A DNA stretch of 23,982 nt from Planctomycetaceae bacterium (GCA_031267635.1 JAIRYX010000366.1:1-23982); one strand, 5' to 3'; shown: positions 8,886 through 16,475, counted from the stretch's first letter. Program-made: numbers and translations. The notes: a model not told the origin generated them from the letters alone.

Positions 8886-10322
8886 TCAATATTGCTGATT
8901 TCGTTGGCGTTGATTTTGCGAATCTTTCGAGTTGTTTTTCACCGGATCGGGAACGTTGATTTTCGGAAGATACTGCGACAATTCTTTTTTCACGGCGGCA
9001 ACGTCTTCGTTGACGGCAAGATTATTCCATTCTTTAGGGTCTTTCTGTTCATCGTAAAGTTCTTCGCCGCCGTGATTGTAACGGATGTACCGCCAATTTT
9101 TCGTCCGCACAGCGTGATTGTTAAAACCATACGTCATGACGGCAACCGTATCGGCGTTTTTCTCCGGGTTCGCCAACAAAGAACGAATGCTTTTCCCTTC
9201 AAGCTGCTGCGCGGGAAGCGGTATTCCGGCAAGGTCGCAAAGCGTCGGGTAGATGTGCATGAAATCAACCGGTGCGTCGGTTTTTACGCCGGTCGGAGTC
9301 AGTCCCGGAACTTTCCAAATCAACGGCGCGCGATTCGCTTCTTCCCATAACGCAAATTTTCGCCAATGTTCTTTTTCGCCGAGATGCCAGCCGTGATCGC
9401 TCCAGAAAACGACTATCGTGTTTTCTTTGTATTCGCTTTTTTCAAAAGCGTCTAACAATCGTCCGATTTGCGCGTCGCTAAACGCAATCGCCGCTAAATA
9501 TCCTTGCACGGCGTTTTTCCAGCGTCCCGATTTTAAAATATTCGCGTGGTCTCCCTGCGGTTTTGCCAACGCGATTCCCTCCGGCGGCACGTCGTCTAAA
9601 TCATTTTCTTTCACTTCCGGCAAAATGATTTTGTCGAGCGGAAATAAATCATAATACTTTCTCGGAACGTTCCATGCCATGTGCGGCTTAATCAAACCGA
9701 CCGCAAGAAAGAACGGTTTGTCATGCTTTTTCTGAAGTTGTTCAATTCCATATTGCACAACGTGATAATCAGTCATATCTTCATCGTTGCAATTCAACGG
9801 ACGAAATTTTATACCGCCGACGCCGTCTGCATACAAATCGTCTTCATCTGCGAGCGCGGTTATCGGCGAAGAATTACCGATAAGTTTTTTACCGTTGAGA
9901 TTCAGATAATCGTCCCAACCGTCCGGCGCGGGAAAACCGCCGTGATAAATTTTACCGGAACCAAAGGTTTCGTAACCGCTTTGCTGAAAATGTTGTTGAA
10001 GCGTTACGACATTTTGCGGCACGATTTTTCGCCAGTCGTGCTGATTTTCATAAACGCCGGTTGTCGAAGGACGCAAACCGGTCAGCAACGCCGTCCGCGA
10101 CGAATTACAAACGGCGGCAGCGCAATAGGCACGAGTAAACGCCACGCCTTGCGACGCAAGTCGGTCAATGTTCGGCGTCTTTGTTTGCGGATGCGTACCG
10201 ATATATCCAACCCAATCGCGCATGTCGTCCACCGCGATAAATAAGATATTCGGCTTGTCCGCAACAACGCTCGCTTGTTCTAAAAACAAGAACAATAATA
10301 TTGGTAAAATGATATTTTTCAT
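8886..10322 (-). CDS. Secreted sulfatase, iduronate-2-sulfatase-like (second copy)
   Basis: A 478-aa exported sulfatase, the nearest relative in this block of the one at 5845-7290. It has a signal peptide (MKNIILPILLFLFL, ending SVVAD), then NILFIAVDDMRDWVGYIG with Asp32 and Asp33. Cys72 in VCNSSRTALLTGLRP is the expected formylglycine site, again without Pro at +2. FFLAVGLIKPHMAWNVP and VVFWSDHGWHLGEKEHWRKF match the iduronate-2-sulfatase-like pattern. The C-terminus ends in a short Gln/Asn/Arg-rich tail (KDSQNQRQRNQQY). The stop codon lies 13 bp before the next sulfatase start. No strong ribosome-binding site is seen before the start at 10322; the leader of about 340 bp upstream carries two small hairpins and a family 2 repeat. 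Confidence 0.93.
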   Translation of the reverse strand: MKNIILPILLFLFLEQASVVADKPNILFIAVDDMRDWVGYIGTHPQTKTPNIDRLASQGVAFTRAYCAAAVCNSSRTALLTGLRPSTTGVYENQHDWRKIVPQNVVTLQQHFQQSGYETFGSGKIYHGGFPAPDGWDDYLNLNGKKLIGNSSPITALADEDDLYADGVGGIKFRPLNCNDEDMTDYHVVQYGIEQLQKKHDKPFFLAVGLIKPHMAWNVPRKYYDLFPLDKIILPEVKENDLDDVPPEGIALAKPQGDHANILKSGRWKNAVQGYLAAIAFSDAQIGRLLDAFEKSEYKENTIVVFWSDHGWHLGEKEHWRKFALWEEANRAPLIWKVPGLTPTGVKTDAPVDFMHIYPTLCDLAGIPLPAQQLEGKSIRSLLANPEKNADTVAVMTYGFNNHAVRTKNWRYIRYNHGGEELYDEQKDPKEWNNLAVNEDVAAVKKELSQYLPKINVPDPVKNNSKDSQNQRQRNQQY

Positions 10323-10416
10323 ATTTTGTGGTTTCGCTTGTTGTTAATATACTCAAGCTGTTTTGAAATTCCCGAAGCTGAACACGCAAGCGCAACAACG
10401 TGAAGCGGTTGCTCAG

Positions 10417-10450
10417 GGGCGAAGCCTATCGCCCATACCGGCTTCGGTAT
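10417..10450. other. Two adjacent small hairpins in sulfatase leader
   Basis: GGGCGA / TCGCCC (10417-10434) is followed without a gap by ATACCG / CGGTAT around a GCTT loop (10435-10450). Both are perfect 6-bp stems. They sit about 100 bp upstream of the sulfatase start at 10322, between it and the family 2 element. No T-tract follows, so they are not obvious terminators; they could stabilise mRNA or be debris of another small repeat. Confidence 0.45.
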
Positions 10451-10485
10451 AAACTCCTCGCACTTGAATGTCGGCTTTCATCAAA

Positions 10486-10608
10486 AAAGGAACATGAGGG
10501 ACAAAAGGGACTTTGAGGACACGATCAACACTGTCTTATAAAGTCGAAATTTCAAGTGGGAGATGTATATCATGTCCCTAAAGTCTCTTTTGTCCCTCGT
10601 GTCCCTTT
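10486..10608. repeat. Dispersed repeat family 2, full hairpin element with nonamer arms
   Basis: Two 37-nt arms (10486-10522 and 10572-10608) are reverse complements at about 31 of 37 positions, around a 49-nt centre. Each arm has a period of 9: the left arm steps through AGGAACATG, AGGGACAAA, AGGGACTTT and GAGGACACG, and the right arm repeats TGTCCCTxx-type units. The centre (GATCAACACT...AAAGTCGAAATTTC) recurs at 5576-5656. It lies between two sulfatase genes, 57 bp beyond the stop of the one at 10665. It could act as a bidirectional transcript end or be a miniature mobile element. Confidence 0.75.
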
Positions 10609-10664
10609 GGAAATAAGACCGAATTTTAAAGCGAGAGGAGTTTCAATCAAAAAATTTTTAATTT

Positions 10665-12269
10665 TTACTTCGCCAAGTGGAGCGGCGGAGTACTGCGTTT
10701 TGATTCGCGGATGGACTTGTAAATTGCCTGATATTCTTCCACCCGTTCTTGTTGGCGCGGTCTTTCGACAAGGTTGGTCGCTTCTTTGGGATCTTGCGTC
10801 AGATTGGCAAGGAATTGCGGTTCGTCTTGCAAACCAAGCAACAGTTTCCAATTGTTTTTCAACACAGCGTGAGCAATCCCGTCAAAACCTTTATCCTGAG
10901 CCGCTTTCGCACGGGAGTTTTTATAAGCTTTTTGAGGTTGCGGTTTGTTTCGGAACTGTTCCGGTACTTTCCCGACGAATGGAAATTCAATATCTGAACC
11001 CGGACTGGACTGAACCAACAAACTCTCGCGAATCGGTTGATCTTCACTCTGTTTTCCGAGCAGAACCGGAAGGAAACTCACGCTGTCCAACGCTTGATCT
11101 TCGCCCGGTTCCACATTGGCGATTTCCGCAAACGTCGCGGCAAGATCGTGCGTTCCAATCACTTGATTGGTCGCTGTTCCCGGCTTAATTTTTGAGCCGG
11201 CTTCCGTGTCGTCGCCCCAGTGAACAATGAACGGAACGCGAGTACCGCCTTCCCAAATCGTTGATTTACTGCCGCGCAATCCGCCGACCGCGTCGTGTCC
11301 GAATTTTTCCAGTTTGCCCGCAGGAATACCGCCGTTATCGCTTGTTACGATAATAATTGTATTCGCGTACAAATTCCGTTCTTTGAGAACTTTGACAAGC
11401 TGACCGGCGATAATCTCGGTTTCGAGAATCATATCCGTTTGCGGAGTGATCGTTTCGCCTTTGAGTTTCCGGTCAAAAAGCGTTTCCGCCGGCGTATGCG
11501 GCGTGTGCGCGCCGTCGGTGTTGAAGTGAATCAAAAACGGATGATTGTTTCCTTCCGCTTTGTTTGTCGCAAGGACGTCGTCAATGAAAGCGGTTGCCTT
11601 TTCGGTAAGCGTTCTTCCGACGTCTGCGCTATCCCAGTCGGAATAACCGGGACCGTCGGCGGTAACAGCCGAATTTCCTTTTAACTGACCGGCTTTGAGC
11701 GGCACGACGTTTTTCGGATCGCCGACCAAAACATTGTTTTCATAGTAAACGTAAGGGAACGTCATGTGACCGCGCGGAATGATATAAGAGTAATCGAACC
11801 CCCATTCAATCGGTCCCTCTTTCAGCTTCGACGAAAAATCCGGCGTTTTGTCGTCGATCATTGTTTCATAAACCAAACCGAGATTCGCTTTGCCGAAAAT
11901 CGCCGTTCGGTAGCCCGCTTGTTTAACAAAATGGGCAAATGTTTTTTGACCGGGCAGGAATTGCGTATCGGTGTGCCAATTCCAGTCGCCGGCAGGATAA
12001 CGCCCGCGCCAGGGATAATTCCCTGTCAGCAAAGCGTACCGCGTCGGCGCGCACAGAGCCGCCGGCGTATGAGCATGGTTGAATTTGATACCGGTCTTCG
12101 CCAATTTGTCGATTTCCGGCGTTTGGATTTTGCTTTCCGGGTTGTACCCTGAGTAGTCGCCCCAGCCGACGTCGTCGGTGTGAATCAGCAAAATATTCGG
12201 CTTGTCTTCTCCCCGCGCAAACGCTGCGGTCAGGGCAAGCAATGTTAGCGTCAAACTAACAAGTTTCAT
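10665..12269 (-). CDS. Secreted arylsulfatase (CAPTR core)
   Basis: A 534-aa exported sulfatase. The start at 12269 has a strong AGGAGG ribosome-binding site and precedes a signal peptide (MKLVSLTLTLLALTAAFARG); the frame is open up to 12344 but that extension looks non-coding. NILLIHTDDVGWGDYSGY carries the Asp-Asp metal pair (32-33). The nucleophile site is Cys73 in LCAPTRYALLTGNYPWRG, the only one of the four sulfatases with Pro at +2. Further active-site parts are FLIHFNTDGAHTPHTP, IIIVTSDNGG and GHDAVGGLRGSKSTIWEGG with TRVPFIVHW, a layout typical of arylsulfatase-A-like enzymes. It is the first gene of the block, about 340 bp upstream of the next sulfatase, with family 2 repeats on both sides, so it may be transcribed separately. 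Confidence 0.94.
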   Translation of the reverse strand: MKLVSLTLTLLALTAAFARGEDKPNILLIHTDDVGWGDYSGYNPESKIQTPEIDKLAKTGIKFNHAHTPAALCAPTRYALLTGNYPWRGRYPAGDWNWHTDTQFLPGQKTFAHFVKQAGYRTAIFGKANLGLVYETMIDDKTPDFSSKLKEGPIEWGFDYSYIIPRGHMTFPYVYYENNVLVGDPKNVVPLKAGQLKGNSAVTADGPGYSDWDSADVGRTLTEKATAFIDDVLATNKAEGNNHPFLIHFNTDGAHTPHTPAETLFDRKLKGETITPQTDMILETEIIAGQLVKVLKERNLYANTIIIVTSDNGGIPAGKLEKFGHDAVGGLRGSKSTIWEGGTRVPFIVHWGDDTEAGSKIKPGTATNQVIGTHDLAATFAEIANVEPGEDQALDSVSFLPVLLGKQSEDQPIRESLLVQSSPGSDIEFPFVGKVPEQFRNKPQPQKAYKNSRAKAAQDKGFDGIAHAVLKNNWKLLLGLQDEPQFLANLTQDPKEATNLVERPRQQERVEEYQAIYKSIRESKRSTPPLHLAK

Positions 12270-12333
12270 CGTGTCCTCCTTTTGAAAAGAGTGGGTTAAA
12301 AGTGTTTCTACTTCGTAAATTCGGTTTTCGTTG

Positions 12334-12482
12334 AAAAAGGACAAGGGACATGAGGGACTTCAGCGACATGAGGGACTCATTTTTCTGATTTCAGAAATTC
12401 TTTTTCGGAAATTCTTGTTCGGAAATTCCTGCCCCTAAAGTCCCTTGAGTCTCATTTGTCCCAAAAGTCTCTTTTGTCCCTT
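12334..12482. repeat. Dispersed repeat family 2, second hairpin element with nonamer arms
   Basis: The left arm (12334-12380) runs in 9-bp units: GGGACATGA, GGGACTTCA, GCGACATGA, GGGACTCAT. The right arm (about 12430-12482) is the inverted counterpart: CCCCTAAAG, TCCCTTGAG, TCTCATTTG, TCCCAAAAG, TCTCTTTTG, TCCCTTGCC. The centre differs from the other copies and holds three TTCGGAAATTC-like repeats. The element fills the gap between the arylsulfatase start and the stop of the gene at 12490. It could end transcription of that gene, although no classic T-tract is present. Confidence 0.7.
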
Positions 12483-12489
12483 GCCGCTC

Positions 12490-13155
12490 TTACGGCACGA
12501 TCGCGCTGGTGATTTCGCTCCAGGGACCCTTTTCGCCGCGGGTGTTTTCCCAGCGGAGACAGAAATAAACGGTCTGTCCGCGTTGCGTTCCGTTGAAATC
12601 CAAAGTAAACGGCGTATGCGTATCGAAGGACGAATGAATGAGATCGTCCACGTTTTGCGTCGGCGCGTCCAAAATCGCCCAGCGAATTTCCGCCCCGTGC
12701 TGTCCGACCGGTTTCGCTTTGGATTTCTTTTGTCCCTGATCGTAAAAATGAATCGTCAGCCGCCGAATCGTGCTGCTATCGATATCGAAATCGGGATACG
12801 TCGTTGCCACCGGCGCGGGCGTATGAGTCGTTTTATGAATCGGCAAGCCCAAAGCGATCCGGTCGGCGTCGGTGATCACCGGATTTTTCAGCCAATAGCC
12901 CACCAACTCGCGAATTTGCTTTTCCAATTCCTTCCGAGCGACATTCTTTTGCTCGGTAATGACGGCGGTTCGTTCCGTCGGACTGGCGGATTGCATATAA
13001 AACGTGTAAAAATCGTCATACGCGGTTTGCAGCGCCTGCTTTAGATCAGTGGGAATCCCCCATGCGGTCGCATGATTCACAATCTGCGTAAGGAAGTTCT
13101 CGCTCCAAGCGAGGAACTCTGAATCCTTACCGGGTATGTAATGGGCATTTGGCAT
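12490..13155 (-). CDS. Hypothetical protein with C-terminal Fn3-like segment
   Basis: A 221-aa soluble protein without signal peptide or membrane helix. The start at 13155 has a strong AGGAGG site about 9 nt upstream. The N-terminal half (about 1-105) is predicted helical and begins IPGKDSEFLAWSENF; NPVITDADRIALGLPI follows at about 112-127. The C-terminal half is beta-rich and ends YFCLRWENTRGEKGPWSEI then TSAIVP, like a fibronectin-type III or Ig-like strand set. I recall this architecture (helical N-part, xNPxVTDADRxxxGLP, YFCxRxENxxGxxGPW near the end) as a recurrent uncharacterised family in gut-type bacteria such as treponemes and Bacteroidetes. No function is known to me. It follows the 21-bp minisatellite, which forms most of its 5' leader. 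Confidence 0.85.
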   Translation of the reverse strand: MPNAHYIPGKDSEFLAWSENFLTQIVNHATAWGIPTDLKQALQTAYDDFYTFYMQSASPTERTAVITEQKNVARKELEKQIRELVGYWLKNPVITDADRIALGLPIHKTTHTPAPVATTYPDFDIDSSTIRRLTIHFYDQGQKKSKAKPVGQHGAEIRWAILDAPTQNVDDLIHSSFDTHTPFTLDFNGTQRGQTVYFCLRWENTRGEKGPWSEITSAIVP

Positions 13156-13303
13156 AAATCTAACCTCCTAAAGTAAAATGGCGGCGTCTTATTGAACAGG
13201 GTAATCGACTTATTAACTGACGCCGTTGTTATAAAGTCAATCTCTGAAAGCATTTAAACCAATGAACCCGGCGTCCGATCCGAAACCGCCGGAACATGTT
13301 CCG

Positions 13304-13661
13304 AAACTCTCGCAACCTAAGCGGAAACTCTCGCAACCTGAGCGGAAACTCTCGCAACCTAAGCGGAAGCTCTCGTAACCTAAGCGGAAACTCTCGCAAC
13401 CTAAGCGGAAACTCTCGTAACCTAAGCGGAAACTCTCGCAACCTAAGCGGAAGCTCTCGTAACCTAAGCGGAAGCTCTCGCAACCTAAGCGGAAGCTCTC
13501 GCAACCTGAGCGGAAACTCTCGCAACCTAAGCGGAAGCTCTCGCAACCTAAGCGGAAACTCTCGCAACCTAAGCGGAAGCTCTCGCAACCTGAGCGGAAG
13601 CTCTCGCAACCTGAGCGGAAGCTCTCGCAACCTGAGCGGAAGCTCTCGCAACCTAAGCGAA
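13304..13661. repeat. 21-bp minisatellite, about 17 tandem copies
   Basis: About 17 head-to-tail units of CTCTCGCAACCTAAGCGGAA plus one base, varying mainly at three positions (GCAACC/GTAACC, CTAAGC/CTGAGC, GGAAAC/GGAAGC). Because 21 is a multiple of three, heptapeptide repeats can be read in several frames: FRLGCES or RLRELPL on the minus strand and RNLSGNS on the plus strand. One minus-strand reading begins with ATG immediately after the TAA of the flagellar gene (start 13776) and runs through the array to 13237, preceded by GAGGA. Its first part reads through the palindrome at 13733-13760, so I treat the array as non-coding, with translation not excluded. There are no unique spacers, so it is not a CRISPR. 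Confidence 0.92.
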
Positions 13662-13732
13662 AATCTTCGGGGAATATCTTTTGGGGTTTTCGGTACTCGC
13701 TCCAAGGGACGTCAGGAACATTGGGGATTCGC

Positions 13733-13760
13733 GTAGGGGCAAAAAATTTCTTGCCCCTAC
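13733..13760. repeat. 28-bp near-perfect palindrome
   Basis: Arms GTAGGGGCAA and TTGCCCCTAC enclose an 8-nt AAAATTTC centre. It begins 17 nt beyond the stop codon of the flagellar rod gene. Palindromes of this GTAGGGGC...GCCCCTAC kind recur in many bacterial genomes as REP-like or miniature mobile units. Here it could also act as a bidirectional transcript end, though no long T-tract follows. Confidence 0.75.
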
Positions 13761-13776
13761 CAAACTTTGTTTTCAT

Positions 13777-14547
13777 TTACGCCGTCCTCAATACTCTTCC
13801 GATAAGTCCTTCGGTCATCTGGTCTTGTTGCTGAATCATTTTGACGTTCGTTTCAATCAAACGCGAGGTGGCAATCAATTCGACCATTTCCGCCGCCGGA
13901 TCGACCGCCGAACCTTCGTAATGACCGGATTTAATACTTCGCTCCCGATCCTCTTTCGGCGTAAATCCCGCTTCGCACTTGAACATATTTTGTCCTTGTT
14001 TGACCATCTGAAATTGATCATTCGGCACAACTAACGCCACTTGCGTCGCACCGCCGCCCTGAACGATTGCCGCATCGCCGTCGCGCACATCCCAGCGTTC
14101 ATTCGGATTGAGAACAATCGGGTTCAAACCGGCGTCGCACACGGCATATTGCGTCGGACCGCTGTACGCGACCAATTGCCCATCCGACAAGACGTCAAAT
14201 TGTCCCGCTCGTGTCAGAAGCTGCTCGCCGGTCTGCATATCCTGCACGACAAAATAGCCCTCGCCGACAATTTCCATATCCTCTTTGTGACCGGACGCGA
14301 TAGACTTTCCTTGCTTAAATTCCGTCAATGTCCCGATTGTCCGCACGCCGCCGGAAACGTCGTTCATCGTGCCGGAATATTCGCTGTCCTGACCGAGTTC
14401 CGTTCTTTTGGTAAAACGCGCCTGCTGCATCGCCAGTTCCCGCTTAAACCCCGGCGTGTCCACGTTGGCAATATTATTGGCAATCGTTTCAAGACGATAA
14501 TTTTGAGCATGCGCCCCTTCGGCGGAAATGTAAAGTCCAAATGACAT
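13777..14547 (-). CDS. Flagellar basal-body rod protein, FlgF/FlgG type
   Basis: A 256-aa protein of the rod/hook family. The N-terminus carries the conserved rod signature (YRLETIANNIANVDTPGFKR, residues 17-36). The C-terminus has the paired helix GSAVDPAAEMVELIATSRL followed by IETNVKMIQQQDQM, which packs against the N-terminal helix in the assembled rod. The middle part (EGYFVVQDMQTGEQLLTRAG, about 95-114) matches the FlgE/F/G beta domain. Proteins of this kind form the proximal (FlgF) or distal (FlgG) rod of the flagellum and leave the cell by the flagellar export system. FlgF and FlgG cannot be separated with confidence by eye. It stands alone, with no other flagellar gene next to it, although a FliA-like sigma factor is encoded 4 kb away. 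Confidence 0.9.
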   Translation of the reverse strand: MSFGLYISAEGAHAQNYRLETIANNIANVDTPGFKRELAMQQARFTKRTELGQDSEYSGTMNDVSGGVRTIGTLTEFKQGKSIASGHKEDMEIVGEGYFVVQDMQTGEQLLTRAGQFDVLSDGQLVAYSGPTQYAVCDAGLNPIVLNPNERWDVRDGDAAIVQGGGATQVALVVPNDQFQMVKQGQNMFKCEAGFTPKEDRERSIKSGHYEGSAVDPAAEMVELIATSRLIETNVKMIQQQDQMTEGLIGRVLRTA

Positions 14548-14818
14548 GGTTTTGCTTAATGGTTCATGAGGAATTTTTAAATCGGATTTAACGTTTCACG
14601 CAAAAATCTTTAACGATGAAACACGCGGAGTTTCGCAGACGCTATTTTTCGATGCGATAAAATGTCCGGTTGATACATTATCAAAAAGTGCGCCAATAAA
14701 TTTACCGAGACGCAAAAACTTTTCAAGATTTTTATAAAGCAAATAACCTCAAAGAGTTAGGATTTCGACAAGAAGGAATTTTTCTTAACGTTTTGCGTTG
14801 ACGCGAAAATTCCAAATG

Positions 14819-14864
14819 AAAAAAACGCGCCGTTTCTGCGCGAATCGGCAATTTCGGCGCGTTT
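14819..14864 (-). terminator. Intrinsic terminator of the secreted helical protein gene
   Basis: An 11-bp stem (AAAACGCGCCG / CGGCGCGTTTT) around a loop of about 22 nt lies 30 bp beyond the stop codon at 14894. On the minus strand the GC-rich stem runs into six T residues, the form expected of a Rho-independent terminator. The rest of 14548-14893 (between the flagellar gene start and this gene) shows nothing recognisable; the flagellar promoter should be there. Confidence 0.75.
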
Positions 14865-14893
14865 TAGAAAAAAGAAGCATTATTATTCCCGTT

Positions 14894-15844
14894 CTAAAGA
14901 GCGGGACAATTCATCCGACATTGATTGTGATTATTTATCCAAGAGGTTAAAAATTGACAATAATCTTTATTTCTATCAGGATAAATTTTTGCAATTGCTT
15001 CACAAACAAAATAGCTTGCTCCCACGTAACTTGCATGAGGAAATTCCGGCAATTCGCCGTATTGTTCTATTGTTTTAAAAGCAGCTTCATTTTCTCCAGC
15101 TTCAATTTCCGCTTTTATTTTTTCTATGTAAAAAACATCCAATGTATATCCATGTAATAACTCCTCATCAAAGCAATCTTCTTTATTTTTCAATTGAGAA
15201 AATTTTTCAATGATTTGTTGAGAAGTCGCTATTGCATCTTGAGGTAAATTCAATATCATATTTTGAAGTAATAAAATTTTATAGGACAATTGTATTCCCG
15301 TGATAATATTTTTTTCTTCTTTGGATGCGGCTTTCCAATAGTTTTTCATAACGTCAATAGCTTTAGTCGCGTTTTTTTGGGCTTTATCCAAGTTTCCTTG
15401 CGTATGTTCCATGAAAGCCGCCGATGAACACGCCTCTAATAGTTGTTCATTGAGAAAAGTTTTATCCAACGATGGATGAGATTTGGCTAACTCGTATTCC
15501 GTGATATGAATCGTTCTATACCAGTCGCCAAGCGTATTGTACATAGCAATCAGCTGCAAACAAACCTTGGAAATTGCGGGCGAATCGGGATTTTTTTTAT
15601 AGCAAGCCAGCAACGAAACCGCCCATTTTTGTTCGTGGGAATTATCAAATTGAGAATTTTTTTGTCGGTAATTTTTATATTCACCGTAAAGAATAGACAA
15701 TTCGTCGTTTGGTTGGTTTTCTGCCGCCGCTATCTCTTGTGAAAAAGCAAAAACAGATAATACGAAAAACGATGTAACAAAAACAATCCTCACAACAAGC
15801 CGCCCTTCTTTGAAACGTCTTATTGACCAAATAGAGTTTACCAT
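14894..15844 (-). CDS. Secreted helical (TPR-like) hypothetical protein
   Basis: A 316-aa protein with a long basic leader and a hydrophobic stretch (VVRIVFVTSFFVLSVFAF, then SQEIAAAEN), consistent with a signal peptide. The mature part is almost entirely helical with repeated pairs of about 34-40 residues (for example LQLIAMYNTLGDWYRTIHI, and AAFMEHTQGNLDKAQKNATK followed by AIDVM), a pattern like tetratricopeptide repeats but too divergent to assign with certainty. Cys residues near the C-terminus (QCRMNCPAL) could form a disulfide outside the cytoplasm. An AGGA ribosome-binding site lies about 9 nt before the start at 15844. I do not recognise a specific family; a scaffold or protein-binding role is only a guess. 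It is monocistronic, with its own terminator. Confidence 0.75.
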   Translation of the reverse strand: MVNSIWSIRRFKEGRLVVRIVFVTSFFVLSVFAFSQEIAAAENQPNDELSILYGEYKNYRQKNSQFDNSHEQKWAVSLLACYKKNPDSPAISKVCLQLIAMYNTLGDWYRTIHITEYELAKSHPSLDKTFLNEQLLEACSSAAFMEHTQGNLDKAQKNATKAIDVMKNYWKAASKEEKNIITGIQLSYKILLLQNMILNLPQDAIATSQQIIEKFSQLKNKEDCFDEELLHGYTLDVFYIEKIKAEIEAGENEAAFKTIEQYGELPEFPHASYVGASYFVCEAIAKIYPDRNKDYCQFLTSWINNHNQCRMNCPAL

Positions 15845-16066
15845 AATGTTATCCTATAAATTTATCTTGGCTTGTTTTGACATTGTCGTAATTGATCATG
15901 TGATAGCGAAAAAGGCACACTTGTGTGTAAGTGACAAATACCCGCCCGATGCCAATTTTCTGCTTGTTTCGCATTTTGGGGTGTCTTAATTTTTTAGAAA
16001 AATGCCATAATTTAGAAACATTGAAAGAATTTTATTATAGCAAGAAATTCTGCCCGTAAGCAAAAA

Positions 16067-16237
16067 CCATTAAAGAATTGTATAGTACGTCTTTCGATTA
16101 CACAAGACCTGTATCCTCAAATAATCAGCGACTCCACACTTTTTCGGGAATAGGTTGCTGATCAGTTTGCGTTACATCCAGAAAGAAAAAATGCCGTGCT
16201 TTTCAGACAAAAGCGTCTTAAAAAACACGACAAATAA
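16067..16237 (+). pseudogene. Possible coding remnant with in-frame TAG
   Basis: One plus-strand frame reads NCIVRLSITQDLYPQIISDS, then TLFRE, a TAG at 16151-16153, then VADQFALHPERKNAVLFRQK and RLKKHDK before TAA at 16235-16237. The part after the TAG looks protein-like (amphipathic, basic end), but there is no start codon and no family I recognise. The rest of 15845-16253 is AT-rich; a lone copy of a family 1 end-like box (CTGCTTGTTTCGCATTTTGG) begins at 15960. Confidence 0.22.
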
Positions 16238-16253
16238 ATATTTATTGAATGTG

Positions 16254-16475
16254 TTACATGATACTGCCATGTAACCGCTCCATTGTCAAACTGCTTGGTT
16301 TATCGACCATCCACCAACGTTCCCATTCCGCTTCAGCATTGCGAAGATTTTCAGAATCATAAAGTTCCTGCTGGACGCGGCGTTGAGGGTTGGCGCTGTA
16401 CGCTGGTAAAATACAACCTACGCTTGTCAGTGCGGCACAAGCCAATAAACAAGCTAAAAGAAAATAACGCATCAT
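16254..16475 (-). CDS. Small planctomycete lipoprotein of unknown function
   Basis: A small exported protein of 72-73 aa. Two adjacent ATG codons (16475 and 16472) follow a GGAGGAG site; the second gives the better spacing. The hydrophobic leader MRYFLLACLLACAALTSVGC ends in a Cys that could be lipidated (a weak lipobox, SVGC). The mature part reads LPAYSANPQRRVQQELYDSE, then NLRNAEAEWERWWMVDKPS and LTMERLHGSIM. I recall proteins of this layout (AYS..P.RR..EL...E.LR....EWER.W..D.PS.....R.HG) as conserved in planctomycetes, always small and uncharacterised. No function can be assigned. It is transcribed away from leuD, with about 400 bp of divergent intergenic DNA between them. Confidence 0.8.
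   Translation of the reverse strand: MMRYFLLACLLACAALTSVGCILPAYSANPQRRVQQELYDSENLRNAEAEWERWWMVDKPSSLTMERLHGSIM

Noticed and set aside
13304..13661. CRISPR array
   Set aside because: The repeats are directly contiguous 21-bp units with no unique spacers, and no cas genes are present.
13229..13776. Three repeat-spanning ORFs read as heptapeptide proteins
   Set aside because: They arise because a 21-bp unit keeps any stop-free frame open; the most plausible one reads through a palindrome. Kept only as a possibility in the findings.
15960..15995. A fifth family 1 element
   Set aside because: Only one end-like box is present; no internal modules or opposite end were found nearby, so it may be chance or a solo remnant.
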